This document shows positions 22,445-33,176 of a DNA stretch of 64,000 nt, in pieces. Under the pieces are notes generated by a model. That model was given only the letters and a program-made list of their open reading frames with translations, did no database searches and was not told the DNA's origin. The translations under genes and the position numbers were made by a program. Source of the stretch: Bacteroidota bacterium (GTDB lineage Bacteria > Bacteroidota > Ignavibacteria > SZUA-365). The stretch lies in the NCBI GenBank assembly GCA_014860565.1, contig JACZJN010000220.1, positions 1-64,000 on the forward strand. The letters are read 5' to 3'. Every line of letters starts with the position of its first letter. The first letter of the stretch is position 1.

Positions 22445-22727
22445 TCACACTACCATACCTTCCGTGCGATCCATTCATTCACGATAATTTTGGGCTTTTG
22501 CCTGAAAACTCGTACATTGTAGAATTAGGCGATTTGTATCGCAGAACTCTGCAAATGCCATACAATCTCGCCTGTGCGTTCCTTCCCGGAAAAATGTTGT
22601 TACCAGATTGCATTTTCAGTGTCTAGTCTGAGAGCATGTACCGCGGGCGGGGGCGATGTGACTTTCGCCACACACACATTGAATGTTACAGAGAAACTCT
22701 TCCACACACCAACAGGAGTTACCCATT

Positions 22728-24770
22728 ATGAAGAAACTGTTTCTGTTGGCCTTCCTGGTGCTTGCCACCGGGATGGCTCAGTCACAGCAGGTGGCCGTCA
22801 AGGCGCCTGAGGCAGCCAGCCCCTTAGCGATTAGCCAGGCGAAGGCCGCTGCCACTGATTACAAAATGCAATTCATGCCCATTGACGAGCGGACCACCAT
22901 CCGCCGCGACAAGAGCGTTGGTCGCCTTCCCAAGACCACCGAGAAACATGGTCTGACCGAAATCGGACTGATGGCGAATACCTACGCCTACATCGGCGAC
23001 AATCGCAATCAAATTGCGTTCGATCCGAATACCGGCAACGTCGCTTCCGTCTTCCGCGGCAACGACCGTTCGACCGGCGGCGACGGCAACACGCTGTATG
23101 TGCGCTACTCGAGCGACAACGGCGTCAACTGGGGTCCCCAGGGCGACAATGTCGCGACCTCCCCCAGCCCCCGCTACCCGAACATTTTCCTTCACTGGGA
23201 TGGCAGCAAGGCCAACACCGCCCTTATGTGGCCGCAGGTCGACCGTTTCAACGACGGCACCAGTGGCTGGCGTGACTTCTACACCATGAAGAGCGACATG
23301 GGCAACGCCAACGCGCAGTACGGCATTTCCCCGAATCCGCCCTACTGGTCGATCCCCTACCTGACCGTTCCCGATCAGAGCACCGGCGACCTCTACAACA
23401 TGGCTCTCGGCATTGACCCTTCATCCGCTGAAGCCTCGACGGGCGAAATCTACCTGCTTCGTTCCACCGACGGCGGCCTGAACTGGGCGGCCGTGACCTT
23501 CGACAATCCGGTGTTCACCGCCGACATGGTGCCCAACGGCTACTTCTCCTCGAACCTCCGTCTCGACATCAGCCCCGACGGCAGCACGATGATCATGGCC
23601 TTCGCGCTCATCATCGAGAGCGAGCCGGGCAGCGCATTCCTCCTCGACGAGAATCACGAAGTCGCATGGAAAATTTCCACCGACAAGGGACTGACCTGGG
23701 GCGACCTCCAGCGCTTCCGTCCTGCCGATATCCAGAACAAGCCGCAGCCCTTCGATGCGAAGTGGACCATGGCATGGGATTTCGACGTCGTTCTTGATTA
23801 TAAGAACCGCCCGCACTTCCTGACGGTCGGTTCCGCCGACATCTATCCGTACAGCCCGTTCTACGACGCACCGACGGATACCACGATCAGCCTCACGGCA
23901 GTTGATTCCACCTTCGCGACGGAAATCACCTATTACGAAGATGGTGGAAATCGCGAATGGCGTATGTTCCCGATCGGCCCGGTCCGCCGCATCCGCACCG
24001 ACCGCATGTCCTTCACCGCCGGCTCGACCACCGACGCCCCTGCCATCTTCCGCGCAGAGCCTAAGTGGGCCCGCAGCTTCGACGGCAAGAAAATCTATGC
24101 AAAATGGATTTCCCCGGTCCTTTCATGGCGCGTCGCCCTCGTGGCAGGCACCCCGACGCTGTTCGCCGACACGCTGCATCAGATCTATGCCAATGGCCGT
24201 CATGTCGACAGCAAGTCCGTCTCCGCATGGACCTACAGCTGGCCGTTCGGTTACCCCGAGCAGGTCACCAATGAAATGGACAGCCTCATGCGCATGACCG
24301 CGATCGAGGAAGTGATGACCAAGTACTCCAAGATCGCCTATTATGCCGGCAACGACGGCACACTGCATATGACCTTCGTGGAATGGGGTATCGGCGAAAC
24401 CGTCGATGATGACCCCGTGAACACCGACCAGGTCGTCTGGTATGTTCAGGATGCGAAGGTCCCCGTTCCCGATGTCGCGGCCGTTGAGGAAATCGACGCC
24501 ACCCCGGGCGATTTCAAACTCGCGCAGAACTATCCCAACCCGTTCAACCCGAGCACGGAAATCACCTTCACATTGCCGCAGGGCGGCCAGACCATGCTCC
24601 GCGTCTACAACCTGCTCGGTCAGGAAGTCGCCACGCTGGTCAACGAGTTCCGCAACGCAGGCACGCACCGCGCGACCTTCGATGCGAGCAACCTGCCCAC
24701 CGGCATGTACATCTATCGCCTCGAGAGCGGTTCCTTCTCCGCCTCGCGCAAGATGATGCTCAGCAAGTAA
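22728..24770 (+). CDS. Secreted BNR/Asp-box (sialidase-like propeller) protein with T9SS type A sorting domain
   Basis: ATG at 22728 (MKKLFLLAFLVLATGMAQSQQ) with AGGAG upstream; Asp-box-like SSDNGVNW, STDGGLNW, STDKGLTW; C-terminus FKLAQNYPNPFNPSTEITF...GMYIYRLESGSFSASRKMMLSK. Confidence 0.88.
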   Translation: MKKLFLLAFLVLATGMAQSQQVAVKAPEAASPLAISQAKAAATDYKMQFMPIDERTTIRRDKSVGRLPKTTEKHGLTEIGLMANTYAYIGDNRNQIAFDPNTGNVASVFRGNDRSTGGDGNTLYVRYSSDNGVNWGPQGDNVATSPSPRYPNIFLHWDGSKANTALMWPQVDRFNDGTSGWRDFYTMKSDMGNANAQYGISPNPPYWSIPYLTVPDQSTGDLYNMALGIDPSSAEASTGEIYLLRSTDGGLNWAAVTFDNPVFTADMVPNGYFSSNLRLDISPDGSTMIMAFALIIESEPGSAFLLDENHEVAWKISTDKGLTWGDLQRFRPADIQNKPQPFDAKWTMAWDFDVVLDYKNRPHFLTVGSADIYPYSPFYDAPTDTTISLTAVDSTFATEITYYEDGGNREWRMFPIGPVRRIRTDRMSFTAGSTTDAPAIFRAEPKWARSFDGKKIYAKWISPVLSWRVALVAGTPTLFADTLHQIYANGRHVDSKSVSAWTYSWPFGYPEQVTNEMDSLMRMTAIEEVMTKYSKIAYYAGNDGTLHMTFVEWGIGETVDDDPVNTDQVVWYVQDAKVPVPDVAAVEEIDATPGDFKLAQNYPNPFNPSTEITFTLPQGGQTMLRVYNLLGQEVATLVNEFRNAGTHRATFDASNLPTGMYIYRLESGSFSASRKMMLSK

Positions 24771-24794
24771 GCGGAACATCTTCCGTTCTTCAAG

Positions 24795-24820
24795 GGCCCC
24801 GGATTCCGGGGCCTTTTTTT
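24795..24820 (+). terminator. Rho-independent terminator
   Basis: GGCCCCGGATTCCGGGGCC followed by TTTTTTT, 24 bp after the stop of the T9SS gene. Confidence 0.88.
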
Positions 24821-24832
24821 CTGCCTCTCCAC

Positions 24833-24925
24833 ACTCCTTCCGCTCCTTCCGCCACTCCCGCCCCTTCCGCCACTCCCGCTCTTTCCGCTCCTTCCGCTCC
24901 TTCCGCTCCTTCCGCTCTTTCCGCG
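24833..24925. repeat. Minisatellite, 9-bp unit TTCCGCTCC (second locus)
   Basis: ctccttccgctccttccgcc...ctttccgctccttccgctccttccgctccttccgctctttccg. Confidence 0.88.
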
Positions 24926-25015
24926 ACACGCTTTCATCTGAAGGTAATTCTTGCGATATTGACGATCCTTTCGGTCTCACCGAAAACAGTGAATGCAATC
25001 AGCTGACGGGTATCA

Positions 25016-25750
25016 ATGATACGTGTTGCGACGATGTTTTTTATTGCTCTGATGTTGCTGACCTCCTGCGGCGGCAAACAGTTGAGCATCGAGGAATTTC
25101 AGAGCATGGCGAAAGAGGCGGAGCAGCAATCCAATTCAATCGCCGCTCAGCAGGAAGAGATGCGCGGGCTGCTCCAGGCATACGATCAGACTGTCCCGGC
25201 CGAACGTCGGCTGCGGTTCGACCTCGAACCGGAATGCGGATTATCATCCGCTGCGTATGAGAAACTCAGCGCACGCATCGACGACGAATCCGATCCCTCC
25301 TGCCTCGGCCTGCTCGAGCAGATTGCCGAGATACAGGAAGATATCCGGAACAAATGCGAACGGCTTCACGAGATCACCGCCCAGCTGCCCGCACCGCATC
25401 GGGTGCAGCCCGGAGAGAACCACTACTCCCTGTGCCTGAAATACCTCACCGCGAAGCATCACCTCTCCGCGAAAACAGCGGATTCCCTCGTGGCCCGGGT
25501 CGGTCTCTCGAGCGACATCATAGAAGGATTCCATGTCTGGTTCTATTACCAGGATGGCATTTTCGGCACATTCGTGACACAGGGCGAGGCACATGTTTCC
25601 CCCACGGTTTTTGCCAAAGTCGTCAAACAGCATCTCCTCGAACAAGCACGGCGGCAGGGTCACGACGAAGCTTTTGAAACCATACTCGACAGCCTGAAAC
25701 GTTCCGGCGCACTCCTGGCGAATATCAAGCACAGCGCAACCGGGCGCTAG
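25016..25750 (+). CDS. Putative lipoprotein, unknown function
   Basis: Signal with lipobox-like LLTSCGG; no family recognised. Confidence 0.65.
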   Translation: MIRVATMFFIALMLLTSCGGKQLSIEEFQSMAKEAEQQSNSIAAQQEEMRGLLQAYDQTVPAERRLRFDLEPECGLSSAAYEKLSARIDDESDPSCLGLLEQIAEIQEDIRNKCERLHEITAQLPAPHRVQPGENHYSLCLKYLTAKHHLSAKTADSLVARVGLSSDIIEGFHVWFYYQDGIFGTFVTQGEAHVSPTVFAKVVKQHLLEQARRQGHDEAFETILDSLKRSGALLANIKHSATGR

Positions 25751-25825
25751 CAGAACCAGCAGGCAGTGCGGTACAACCAGTTGTCGTAGAGCAACCGGAC
25801 TCTCGCACACAAGATGGAGGCAGGC

Positions 25826-26503
25826 ATGCTGAATCTCACCTATCTCAGCCATTCCTCGTTTATTCTGGACGACGGCACACATCGTCTCATCATCGATCCC
25901 TTCATCACAGGCAACCCGACGTGCCCCGTAAGTGTCGATGAAATCGAGGCGCAGTACATCGTGCTCACCCATGCCCATGGCGACCACCTGGGCGACGGAC
26001 TTGAACTCGCGAAAAAACACGGGGCTCTCGTGATTGCCGTCAACGAACTGGCCAATTACGTTGCATCGAAGGGCGCGAAAGCGCACAATATGCACATCGG
26101 AGGCGCCCGAACGTTCCCCTTCGGCCGTTTGAAGTTCACCATCGCGCATCACGGGTCGTCTTCACCCGAAGGACAGTACATGGGCGAACCCGCGGGCGTC
26201 GTCATCACGATGGGCGGCAAGACGGTATATCATACGGGGGATACGGGGTTGTTTCTCGATATGCAGCTTATTGGGCAGCGCGATGCCATCGACTGTATGC
26301 TCGCTCCGATCGGAGATAATTTCACGATGGGGGTCGACGACGCGGTCAAAGCCACCGAATTCGTCCGGCCGGGTTTGGCGATTCCGATGCATTACAACAC
26401 CTTCCCCGTCATCGAGGCGGATCCACATCTCTTTCAGTCGGGAGTGGAAGCGCTCGGACTGCGCGCGCGCGTGTTGCAGTTCGGTGAAACGATCGCGCTC
26501 TGA
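25826..26503 (+). CDS. Metallo-beta-lactamase-fold hydrolase, UPF0173 family
   Basis: MLNLTYLSHSSFIL, LTHAHGDHLGDGLELAKK, YHTGDTGLFLDM, AIPMHYNTFPVIEADPHLF; ATG 25826 preceded by GGAGG. Confidence 0.88.
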   Translation: MLNLTYLSHSSFILDDGTHRLIIDPFITGNPTCPVSVDEIEAQYIVLTHAHGDHLGDGLELAKKHGALVIAVNELANYVASKGAKAHNMHIGGARTFPFGRLKFTIAHHGSSSPEGQYMGEPAGVVITMGGKTVYHTGDTGLFLDMQLIGQRDAIDCMLAPIGDNFTMGVDDAVKATEFVRPGLAIPMHYNTFPVIEADPHLFQSGVEALGLRARVLQFGETIAL

Positions 26504-26528
26504 GTTCGCAGCACACATTCGAGGCACG

Positions 26529-26570
26529 ATTGTCCGCTCTTCTGTTTTAGCGGAGCGGGCTTTTTTTCTC
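26529..26570 (+). terminator. Possible rho-independent terminator
   Basis: gtccgctc...gagcgggc stem with a T-rich tail after the UPF0173 gene. Confidence 0.5.
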
Positions 26571-26624
26571 GCGCGACTGCCATCAATAGCGGTTTTTTTC
26601 TCTATTCGATCTGAATTTCTTTTT

Positions 26625-26652
26625 TTTGGATCAGGAAAATATCGTAATTTTG
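26625..26652 (+). promoter_or_regulatory. Candidate Bacteroidetes-type promoter for the first gdh (TTTG-N16-TAATTTTG)
   Basis: TTTG at 26625 and TAnnTTTG match TAATTTTG at 26645-26652, 60 bp upstream of the ATG. Confidence 0.45.
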
Positions 26653-26711
26653 TGGAAGGGAGTTTTCGTTCTCTTTCACGGTTTTTCAGAAACTTTTGAG
26701 AAGGATTCTCA

Positions 26712-28052
26712 ATGTCTACCGCACTGAACGACTTCATGCAGGAAGTCAAAGCCAAAAACCCGGGCGAAGCCGAGTTCCATCAGGCAGTTGAAGAAGTAGT
26801 CGAAACGCTGATGCCGGTTGTTGAAAAACAGCCGGAATATCGCAAGGCCAAGGTTCTTGAGCGCATGGTCGAACCCGAGCGCACGATTTCTTTCCGCGTT
26901 CCCTGGGTTGCCGACAATGGCGAAGTCCGCGTCAACCGCGGCTATCGCATCGAGTTCAACAGCGCCATCGGTCCGTACAAGGGCGGTCTGCGGTTCCACC
27001 CGAGTGTCACGCTGTCCATTCTGAAGTTCCTCGGTTTCGAGCAGATCTTCAAAAACTCCCTCACCACGCTCCCGATGGGCGGCGGCAAGGGCGGTTCGGA
27101 CTTCGATCCGAAGTTCAAATCGAAAAACGAAATCATGCGTTTCTGCCAGAGTTTCATGAGCGAGCTGTATCGCCACATCGGTCCGAACACCGATGTTCCC
27201 GCCGGTGACATCGGCGTGGGCGGACAGGAAATCGGTTTCATGTTCGGCCAGTACAAAAAACTGAAAAATTCTTTTGACGGCGTGCTGACGGGCAAGGGCC
27301 TGAGCTGGGGCGGCTCCCTCATCCGTCCGGAAGCCACCGGCTTCGGCGTAACCTATTTCGCCAACGAAATGCTCAAGACCAAGGGACAGTCCTTCGAAGG
27401 AAAGACCGTCGCGATCTCCGGTTTCGGCAACGTGGCGTGGGGCGCGGCAATCAAGGTCAATGACATGGGCGGCAAGGTCGTCACCCTCTCCGGTCCCGAC
27501 GGATACGTCTACGATCCTGCCGGCATTTCCGGCGAGAAGATCGAGTACATGCTCGAACTGCGCGCCAGCAACCAGGACATCGTCGAACCGTATGCCGAGC
27601 GCTTTGGCGTGGAATTCATCGCCAACAAGCACCCGTGGGAAGTCAAGTGCGACGTCGCACTCCCCTGCGCAACCCAGAACGAACTCAACGAGGAAGACGC
27701 GAAGAACCTGCTCGCAAACGGCTGCATCTGCGTGTGCGAAGGCGCCAACATGCCGACCACGCCCGAAGGCGCGAAGTTGTTCCTTGACGCTGGCCTGCTC
27801 TATGGTCCTGCCAAGGCGGCGAACGCCGGTGGCGTGGCCGTGTCGGGTCTCGAAATGTCGCAGAACTCCATCCGTATGAGCTGGTCGCGTGAAGAGGTGG
27901 ATCAGCATCTGCACCGTATCATGAAGAATATCCACCAATCCTGCCTCGACGCCAGCGCTCAGTATGGTATGGCAGGGAATTACGTTGCCGGAGCAAACAT
28001 CGCCGGGTTCACGAAAGTGGCCGACGCAATGCTTGCACAGGGCATCGTATAA
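26712..28052 (+). CDS. Glutamate dehydrogenase, hexameric family, paralogue 1 (clostridial NAD-type coenzyme motif)
   Basis: 446 aa; [60 protein letters not shown]...[29 protein letters not shown]. Confidence 0.95.
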   Translation: MSTALNDFMQEVKAKNPGEAEFHQAVEEVVETLMPVVEKQPEYRKAKVLERMVEPERTISFRVPWVADNGEVRVNRGYRIEFNSAIGPYKGGLRFHPSVTLSILKFLGFEQIFKNSLTTLPMGGGKGGSDFDPKFKSKNEIMRFCQSFMSELYRHIGPNTDVPAGDIGVGGQEIGFMFGQYKKLKNSFDGVLTGKGLSWGGSLIRPEATGFGVTYFANEMLKTKGQSFEGKTVAISGFGNVAWGAAIKVNDMGGKVVTLSGPDGYVYDPAGISGEKIEYMLELRASNQDIVEPYAERFGVEFIANKHPWEVKCDVALPCATQNELNEEDAKNLLANGCICVCEGANMPTTPEGAKLFLDAGLLYGPAKAANAGGVAVSGLEMSQNSIRMSWSREEVDQHLHRIMKNIHQSCLDASAQYGMAGNYVAGANIAGFTKVADAMLAQGIV

Positions 28053-28073
28053 TCCTTCTCGCCCAAGGAATGC

Positions 28074-28099
28074 AAAACCCGGCCAACTGGCCGGGTTTT
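28074..28099. terminator. Bidirectional terminator between convergent genes
   Basis: Perfect inverted repeat AAAACCCGGCC-AACT-GGCCGGGTTTT between convergent stops at 28052 and 28196. Confidence 0.88.
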
Positions 28100-28195
28100 G
28101 TGTTTTCAGTCGCTTCCCCATGCCGCTTCGATGCTTCCCGTCTGACGGCATTCCGCGCGTTGCGGAGTGTGCCCGCAGCCGCCGTGCGGCAGGGG

Positions 28196-31100
28196 TTATT
28201 CGTTCATGTTGACGTCAAGCTTATCGTTATCCGGTATCTGCTTGAAAATGACACCCGAGCCGCTCTGCCCGTCCACCAGGATTTCGAGGGGGCGCTGTGC
28301 GCGCACATGGCGCACATACGTGGTCTCCTCGACGACTTCAAGCGTGTCGAGCCAGGCCCAATCGATGGTATCTTCCACCTTGTAATGCCGAGTGGTGAAA
28401 TACGCGATGTGGAACGAGGTAAGATTCTGGAAGAAATGCGAGCCCTGCGAGGGATCTGGCAGCATGTTCGGCAGCGACGTTTCGACGATGGCGTGGGCAC
28501 CGGAGATGCCGGGGAAACGCACAGGGATGCCGAGCCAGGGATCCGCGGAACCCCAGCGTCCCGGTCCCATCAGCAGGTAGGGCCGCTGCTCTCCGACCAG
28601 GTGCTTGTTGAACTCGGCGATCTCGCCGGCCATTTCCTTCGTCTGGGAGTTGTCGAAGGCCTCGGGCTTGACATAGACAATGTCCTGCAGGCGATAGATG
28701 CCGTTGCCGAGCACGTTTTCACTTTTCAACAACAGGTCTTCCCTCTTCAGGCGGTTGAAGTCGATATCCACCGTCCCTTCCTCCTTCACCATAGGACGCA
28801 CCTGCAGAAAATCGAATTCGCTGATGTCGTCGAAGTGCTTGCCGAGTACGCCGGCGAATTCGATTTCCACCGGACAGTTCATCGCGGTCTCGCACAGCTC
28901 CATCAGCAGGCGCAGCACTTTGGCGAGCGGGATGTACTCTGACTGCAGGATGGGTGCGAAGTTGATCACGCGCAATCCCTTGCGGAAGGTTCCCTCGTAC
29001 AGCGAATCGTCATCGGTGCAGAACGTGGATGCGAGGTAATCAACGGTGCCGTATTCCTCGGCAACCTTGATGTCGAGAAAATCGAGATTCTCGTCTTCGC
29101 TCGGTTTCTCCTCCAGCGGCTGCGATTCCAGATTCACCGCGAAAAACTTTTTCTGCGAATTGGAATAGTAGTCCTTGCGCGTGGCGAACTGCGGCATGAT
29201 CGTCGGGTACATGGGACAGAACTGTGCGCTGATGCCGCCGTCGACGATGGTCTTCCCGAGCCCCACTGCCAGATTGACGATGCCGTCTGCCTGTTTCGCG
29301 TCGCCGAATGGATAGTAATTGTATGAACGAGCGACGCCCGAATAATGCGGATAATAATGCTGTTTGTAACGCCTGCCGGCCATTTCCTGAATGATCACCG
29401 CCATCTGCTCTTCCTCGAGCCGATGCCCCGTGGCCTCAATGTAGTTCTTGGCACCACGGAGATAGGTGGATGCATACACATACTTGACCGCCTGCTCGAG
29501 TTCCTGATAGCGCTGATACGGATCGGGATTGCTGTTCGGAAGCATCACCGTCGCATAGATGCCCGCGAAAGGCTGGTACAGGGTGTCTTCGAGTAAACTC
29601 GACGACCGGATGGCGAGCGGGTGCTGGTTTCTCAGCACCACGGCACGGAGGTCCTCCTCAATGGTGTTCGGGAAACGCGCGTTCATGAACAGTCGGACGA
29701 TCTCCTCATCCGCGATGTTCTGTATAACCTGCGGAAGCAGGTTGTTCAACTCCATGAACTGCACGAATACTTCGGTGCAGAGAATGATGCTGCGCGGGAT
29801 CTTGATGCGGACATTCGGGAAATACGATGGGTGCAGATAGTTCTTCAGAATGTTGTCGATGAAAGCCAGTCCGCGTGCCTTGCCCCCGAGCGAACCGCGG
29901 CCGATGCGCAGAAACGTGGCGCGGGAATCGAAGTCCTCGTGCGAAAAATCGGCAATAAGACCCCGCTCATCATAGATCACCAGTTCGTCGATCTTGCGGA
30001 TGATATAGCGCCGCAGTGATTCGATGGTCTTGAATTCGGTGATCTTCACCGGTTTGATTTCCTGCGCGAGCCGGAAGCGCGTACGTGCGAGCAGCCAGTT
30101 GCTGAAATGATCGCGCGATGCGTGGAACAGAAGCGAATCATCGGGAATGGTATGCAGGCGCTGCCGCAACTGCCGGATCGTGCGCGCGCGATCGACTTCC
30201 GTACCGTCGGGCATGCGGAAAATGAATTCACCGAAGCCGAAATTGGTCAGCATGAACTCCCGCACCTCCTGCAGTAGCGTTCGGGAATTTTTATTGGCGA
30301 ACGCCGCGTTGAGGGCATCGACTTCCTCGCGGAGGTCTTCGCGCGACGACTGCACGAGCACGGGAAGTTCCGGGCTGTGCTCCCGCACCCGCCGAATGTA
30401 CTTGAGTCCGGCATGCTCGTCCTCGACATCGTTGATCGGAAACGCCACGTCGGTGATGATTCCCAGCAGTTCGTGGCGGTACTTGTGGTAGTAGCGCCAC
30501 GCCTGCTCGAAATTCGTCGCATGAAGGATCTTGGGCCGGGCGCGCTGGCGCAGCAGTTTTTCCGCGAAGTTTTTCCCCTCCTCGATCAGCATCTGTCCCT
30601 GCTTGATCAGCTCGGTATAAATCAGCGGCAGGAAGGACGAATAGAACTGGGGTGAATCCTCGACGAGAATGATTGCGCGCACACCGAAATCCTTGCAGTC
30701 CACGCGCGCGTTGAGCAGATCCTCCAATTGCTTGATAATCGCGAGAAACAGTTTGCGGTCACCGGACCAGATGAACACGCGGTCGAAGAGGGTCAACGCA
30801 CCCTGGTTCATCAGCACCTGCAATTCGCGGCTCTGGTAGCCGAGGAGAGCAACGGGGAGATCCGGATGCACTTCCTTGACGGCCTGGCAGAAATCCTGCA
30901 GGCGCATGTCGCCGAGGCGCATCATGGTGATAACCAGGTCGAAACGGCTCTCCTCCATCGCAGCCAGGGCGGCTTCGCCGGAGTAAACGCGCGTGATCGA
31001 CGGCGCATAGTGCAGATTCAATTCGAGGTATTCGCTGAAGATCGCCTCGGTGAGCTGGCCGTCGTCAACGAGTGTGTAAAAATCGTAGCGGCTCGATACG

Positions 31101-31234
31101 AGGAGGATATTGTTGACCCGAAAGCGCATCAGGTCCTTGAAATCAAGATCGTGCGGACTGATGTCCTTGTCGGAGAAACCGAAATCGAGAATGAGGTCGC
31201 GGAGTTCGTCGCGTTTTATGCGTTTTCGTTTCAT
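28196..31234 (-). CDS. PEP/pyruvate-binding (PPDK_N-like ATP-grasp) protein with two N-terminal receiver-like domains, paralogue 1
   Basis: 1012 aa; 'GSLGGKARGLAFIDNIL', 'AIRSSSLLEDTLYQPFAGIYATVM', 'VNLAVGLGKTIVDGG', 'FDFLQVRPM' typical of PEP-synthase N-domain; receiver-like 'NNILLVSSRYD' and 'IILVEDSP...GIITDVAFP...VLVQSS...NKNS'; no GG.TSH phosphohistidine motif. Confidence 0.85.
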   Translation of the reverse strand: MKRKRIKRDELRDLILDFGFSDKDISPHDLDFKDLMRFRVNNILLVSSRYDFYTLVDDGQLTEAIFSEYLELNLHYAPSITRVYSGEAALAAMEESRFDLVITMMRLGDMRLQDFCQAVKEVHPDLPVALLGYQSRELQVLMNQGALTLFDRVFIWSGDRKLFLAIIKQLEDLLNARVDCKDFGVRAIILVEDSPQFYSSFLPLIYTELIKQGQMLIEEGKNFAEKLLRQRARPKILHATNFEQAWRYYHKYRHELLGIITDVAFPINDVEDEHAGLKYIRRVREHSPELPVLVQSSREDLREEVDALNAAFANKNSRTLLQEVREFMLTNFGFGEFIFRMPDGTEVDRARTIRQLRQRLHTIPDDSLLFHASRDHFSNWLLARTRFRLAQEIKPVKITEFKTIESLRRYIIRKIDELVIYDERGLIADFSHEDFDSRATFLRIGRGSLGGKARGLAFIDNILKNYLHPSYFPNVRIKIPRSIILCTEVFVQFMELNNLLPQVIQNIADEEIVRLFMNARFPNTIEEDLRAVVLRNQHPLAIRSSSLLEDTLYQPFAGIYATVMLPNSNPDPYQRYQELEQAVKYVYASTYLRGAKNYIEATGHRLEEEQMAVIIQEMAGRRYKQHYYPHYSGVARSYNYYPFGDAKQADGIVNLAVGLGKTIVDGGISAQFCPMYPTIMPQFATRKDYYSNSQKKFFAVNLESQPLEEKPSEDENLDFLDIKVAEEYGTVDYLASTFCTDDDSLYEGTFRKGLRVINFAPILQSEYIPLAKVLRLLMELCETAMNCPVEIEFAGVLGKHFDDISEFDFLQVRPMVKEEGTVDIDFNRLKREDLLLKSENVLGNGIYRLQDIVYVKPEAFDNSQTKEMAGEIAEFNKHLVGEQRPYLLMGPGRWGSADPWLGIPVRFPGISGAHAIVETSLPNMLPDPSQGSHFFQNLTSFHIAYFTTRHYKVEDTIDWAWLDTLEVVEETTYVRHVRAQRPLEILVDGQSGSGVIFKQIPDNDKLDVNMNE

Positions 31235-31371
31235 GCGTACTTCCGTGCGGTGAGCCAGAACGTGTGAATTAATCTACGGATGAGGGCATCGGAGCGCAAG
31301 CGGCGGGACAAAAGATTTTTCCCTGTGATTTATTTTTTGCATTTTTGCGTGACAGCTCAGCAAACATTTCT

Positions 31372-31387
31372 GTAGGGTATTCCCTAC
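31372..31387. promoter_or_regulatory. Inverted repeat GTAGGG-TATT-CCCTAC (candidate operator) between divergent genes
   Basis: Perfect 6-bp arms, with a further CCCCTAC half-site at 31404-31410, in the 391-bp gap between divergent starts 31234(-) and 31626(+). Confidence 0.45.
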
Positions 31388-31544
31388 ACCACTCAGAGCG
31401 CATCCCCTACATCGTGAATTATGGAATGATTGTACTTTTGAGTCACGTAATTTCAAACACCGGGGTCTTAAACCCTTTTTCTTCGAGTCTGACAGCGGAA
31501 CCGGATATCGTCTTTCCCACAATTGACTGCTCTACACTTCATAA

Positions 31545-32969
<1,425 letters not shown>

Positions 32970-32992
32970 GCCGCATCCTCCCTCTCTTTTGA

Positions 32993-33031
32993 GAAAACGC
33001 CCCTTCCCACTCCGTGGGAAGGGGCGTTTTC
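32993..33031. terminator. Bidirectional terminator between convergent genes
   Basis: GAAAACGCCCCTTCCCAC-TCC-GTGGGAAGGGGCGTTTTC, an 18-bp-arm perfect inverted repeat. Confidence 0.9.
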
Positions 33032-33176
33032 TGCTGTATGCGATATCTTTTCTCCTCCCCGCTTCTCCCGTGACCGCGCCGATGGCTCGCCCCGACGGCG
33101 ATCGGGTTCGCCCGTTCATCATGTGAGTTGCGCCGCGCCCGTCGGCTCGGATGCAGATTCTATACTCCTGTTCTTC

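Noticed and set aside
24123-24998. ORF encoding 'RKERKERKERKERKEREWRKG...'
   Set aside because: The low-complexity peptide is just translation of the 9-bp minisatellite; the remainder is antisense to the T9SS gene.
26709-28151. 480-aa ORF antisense to GDH paralogue 1 (and 467-aa ORF at 31719..33122 antisense to paralogue 2)
   Set aside because: Shadow ORFs caused by GC-rich codon usage; translations are Arg/His/Ala/Val-rich without recognisable domains, while the sense frames are clear GDHs.
28196-31234. Annotation as genuine PEP synthase (ppsA) or PPDK
   Set aside because: No phosphohistidine GG.TSH motif and no PEP-binding TIM-barrel motifs after the ATP-grasp domain; only the N-terminal domain family is supported.
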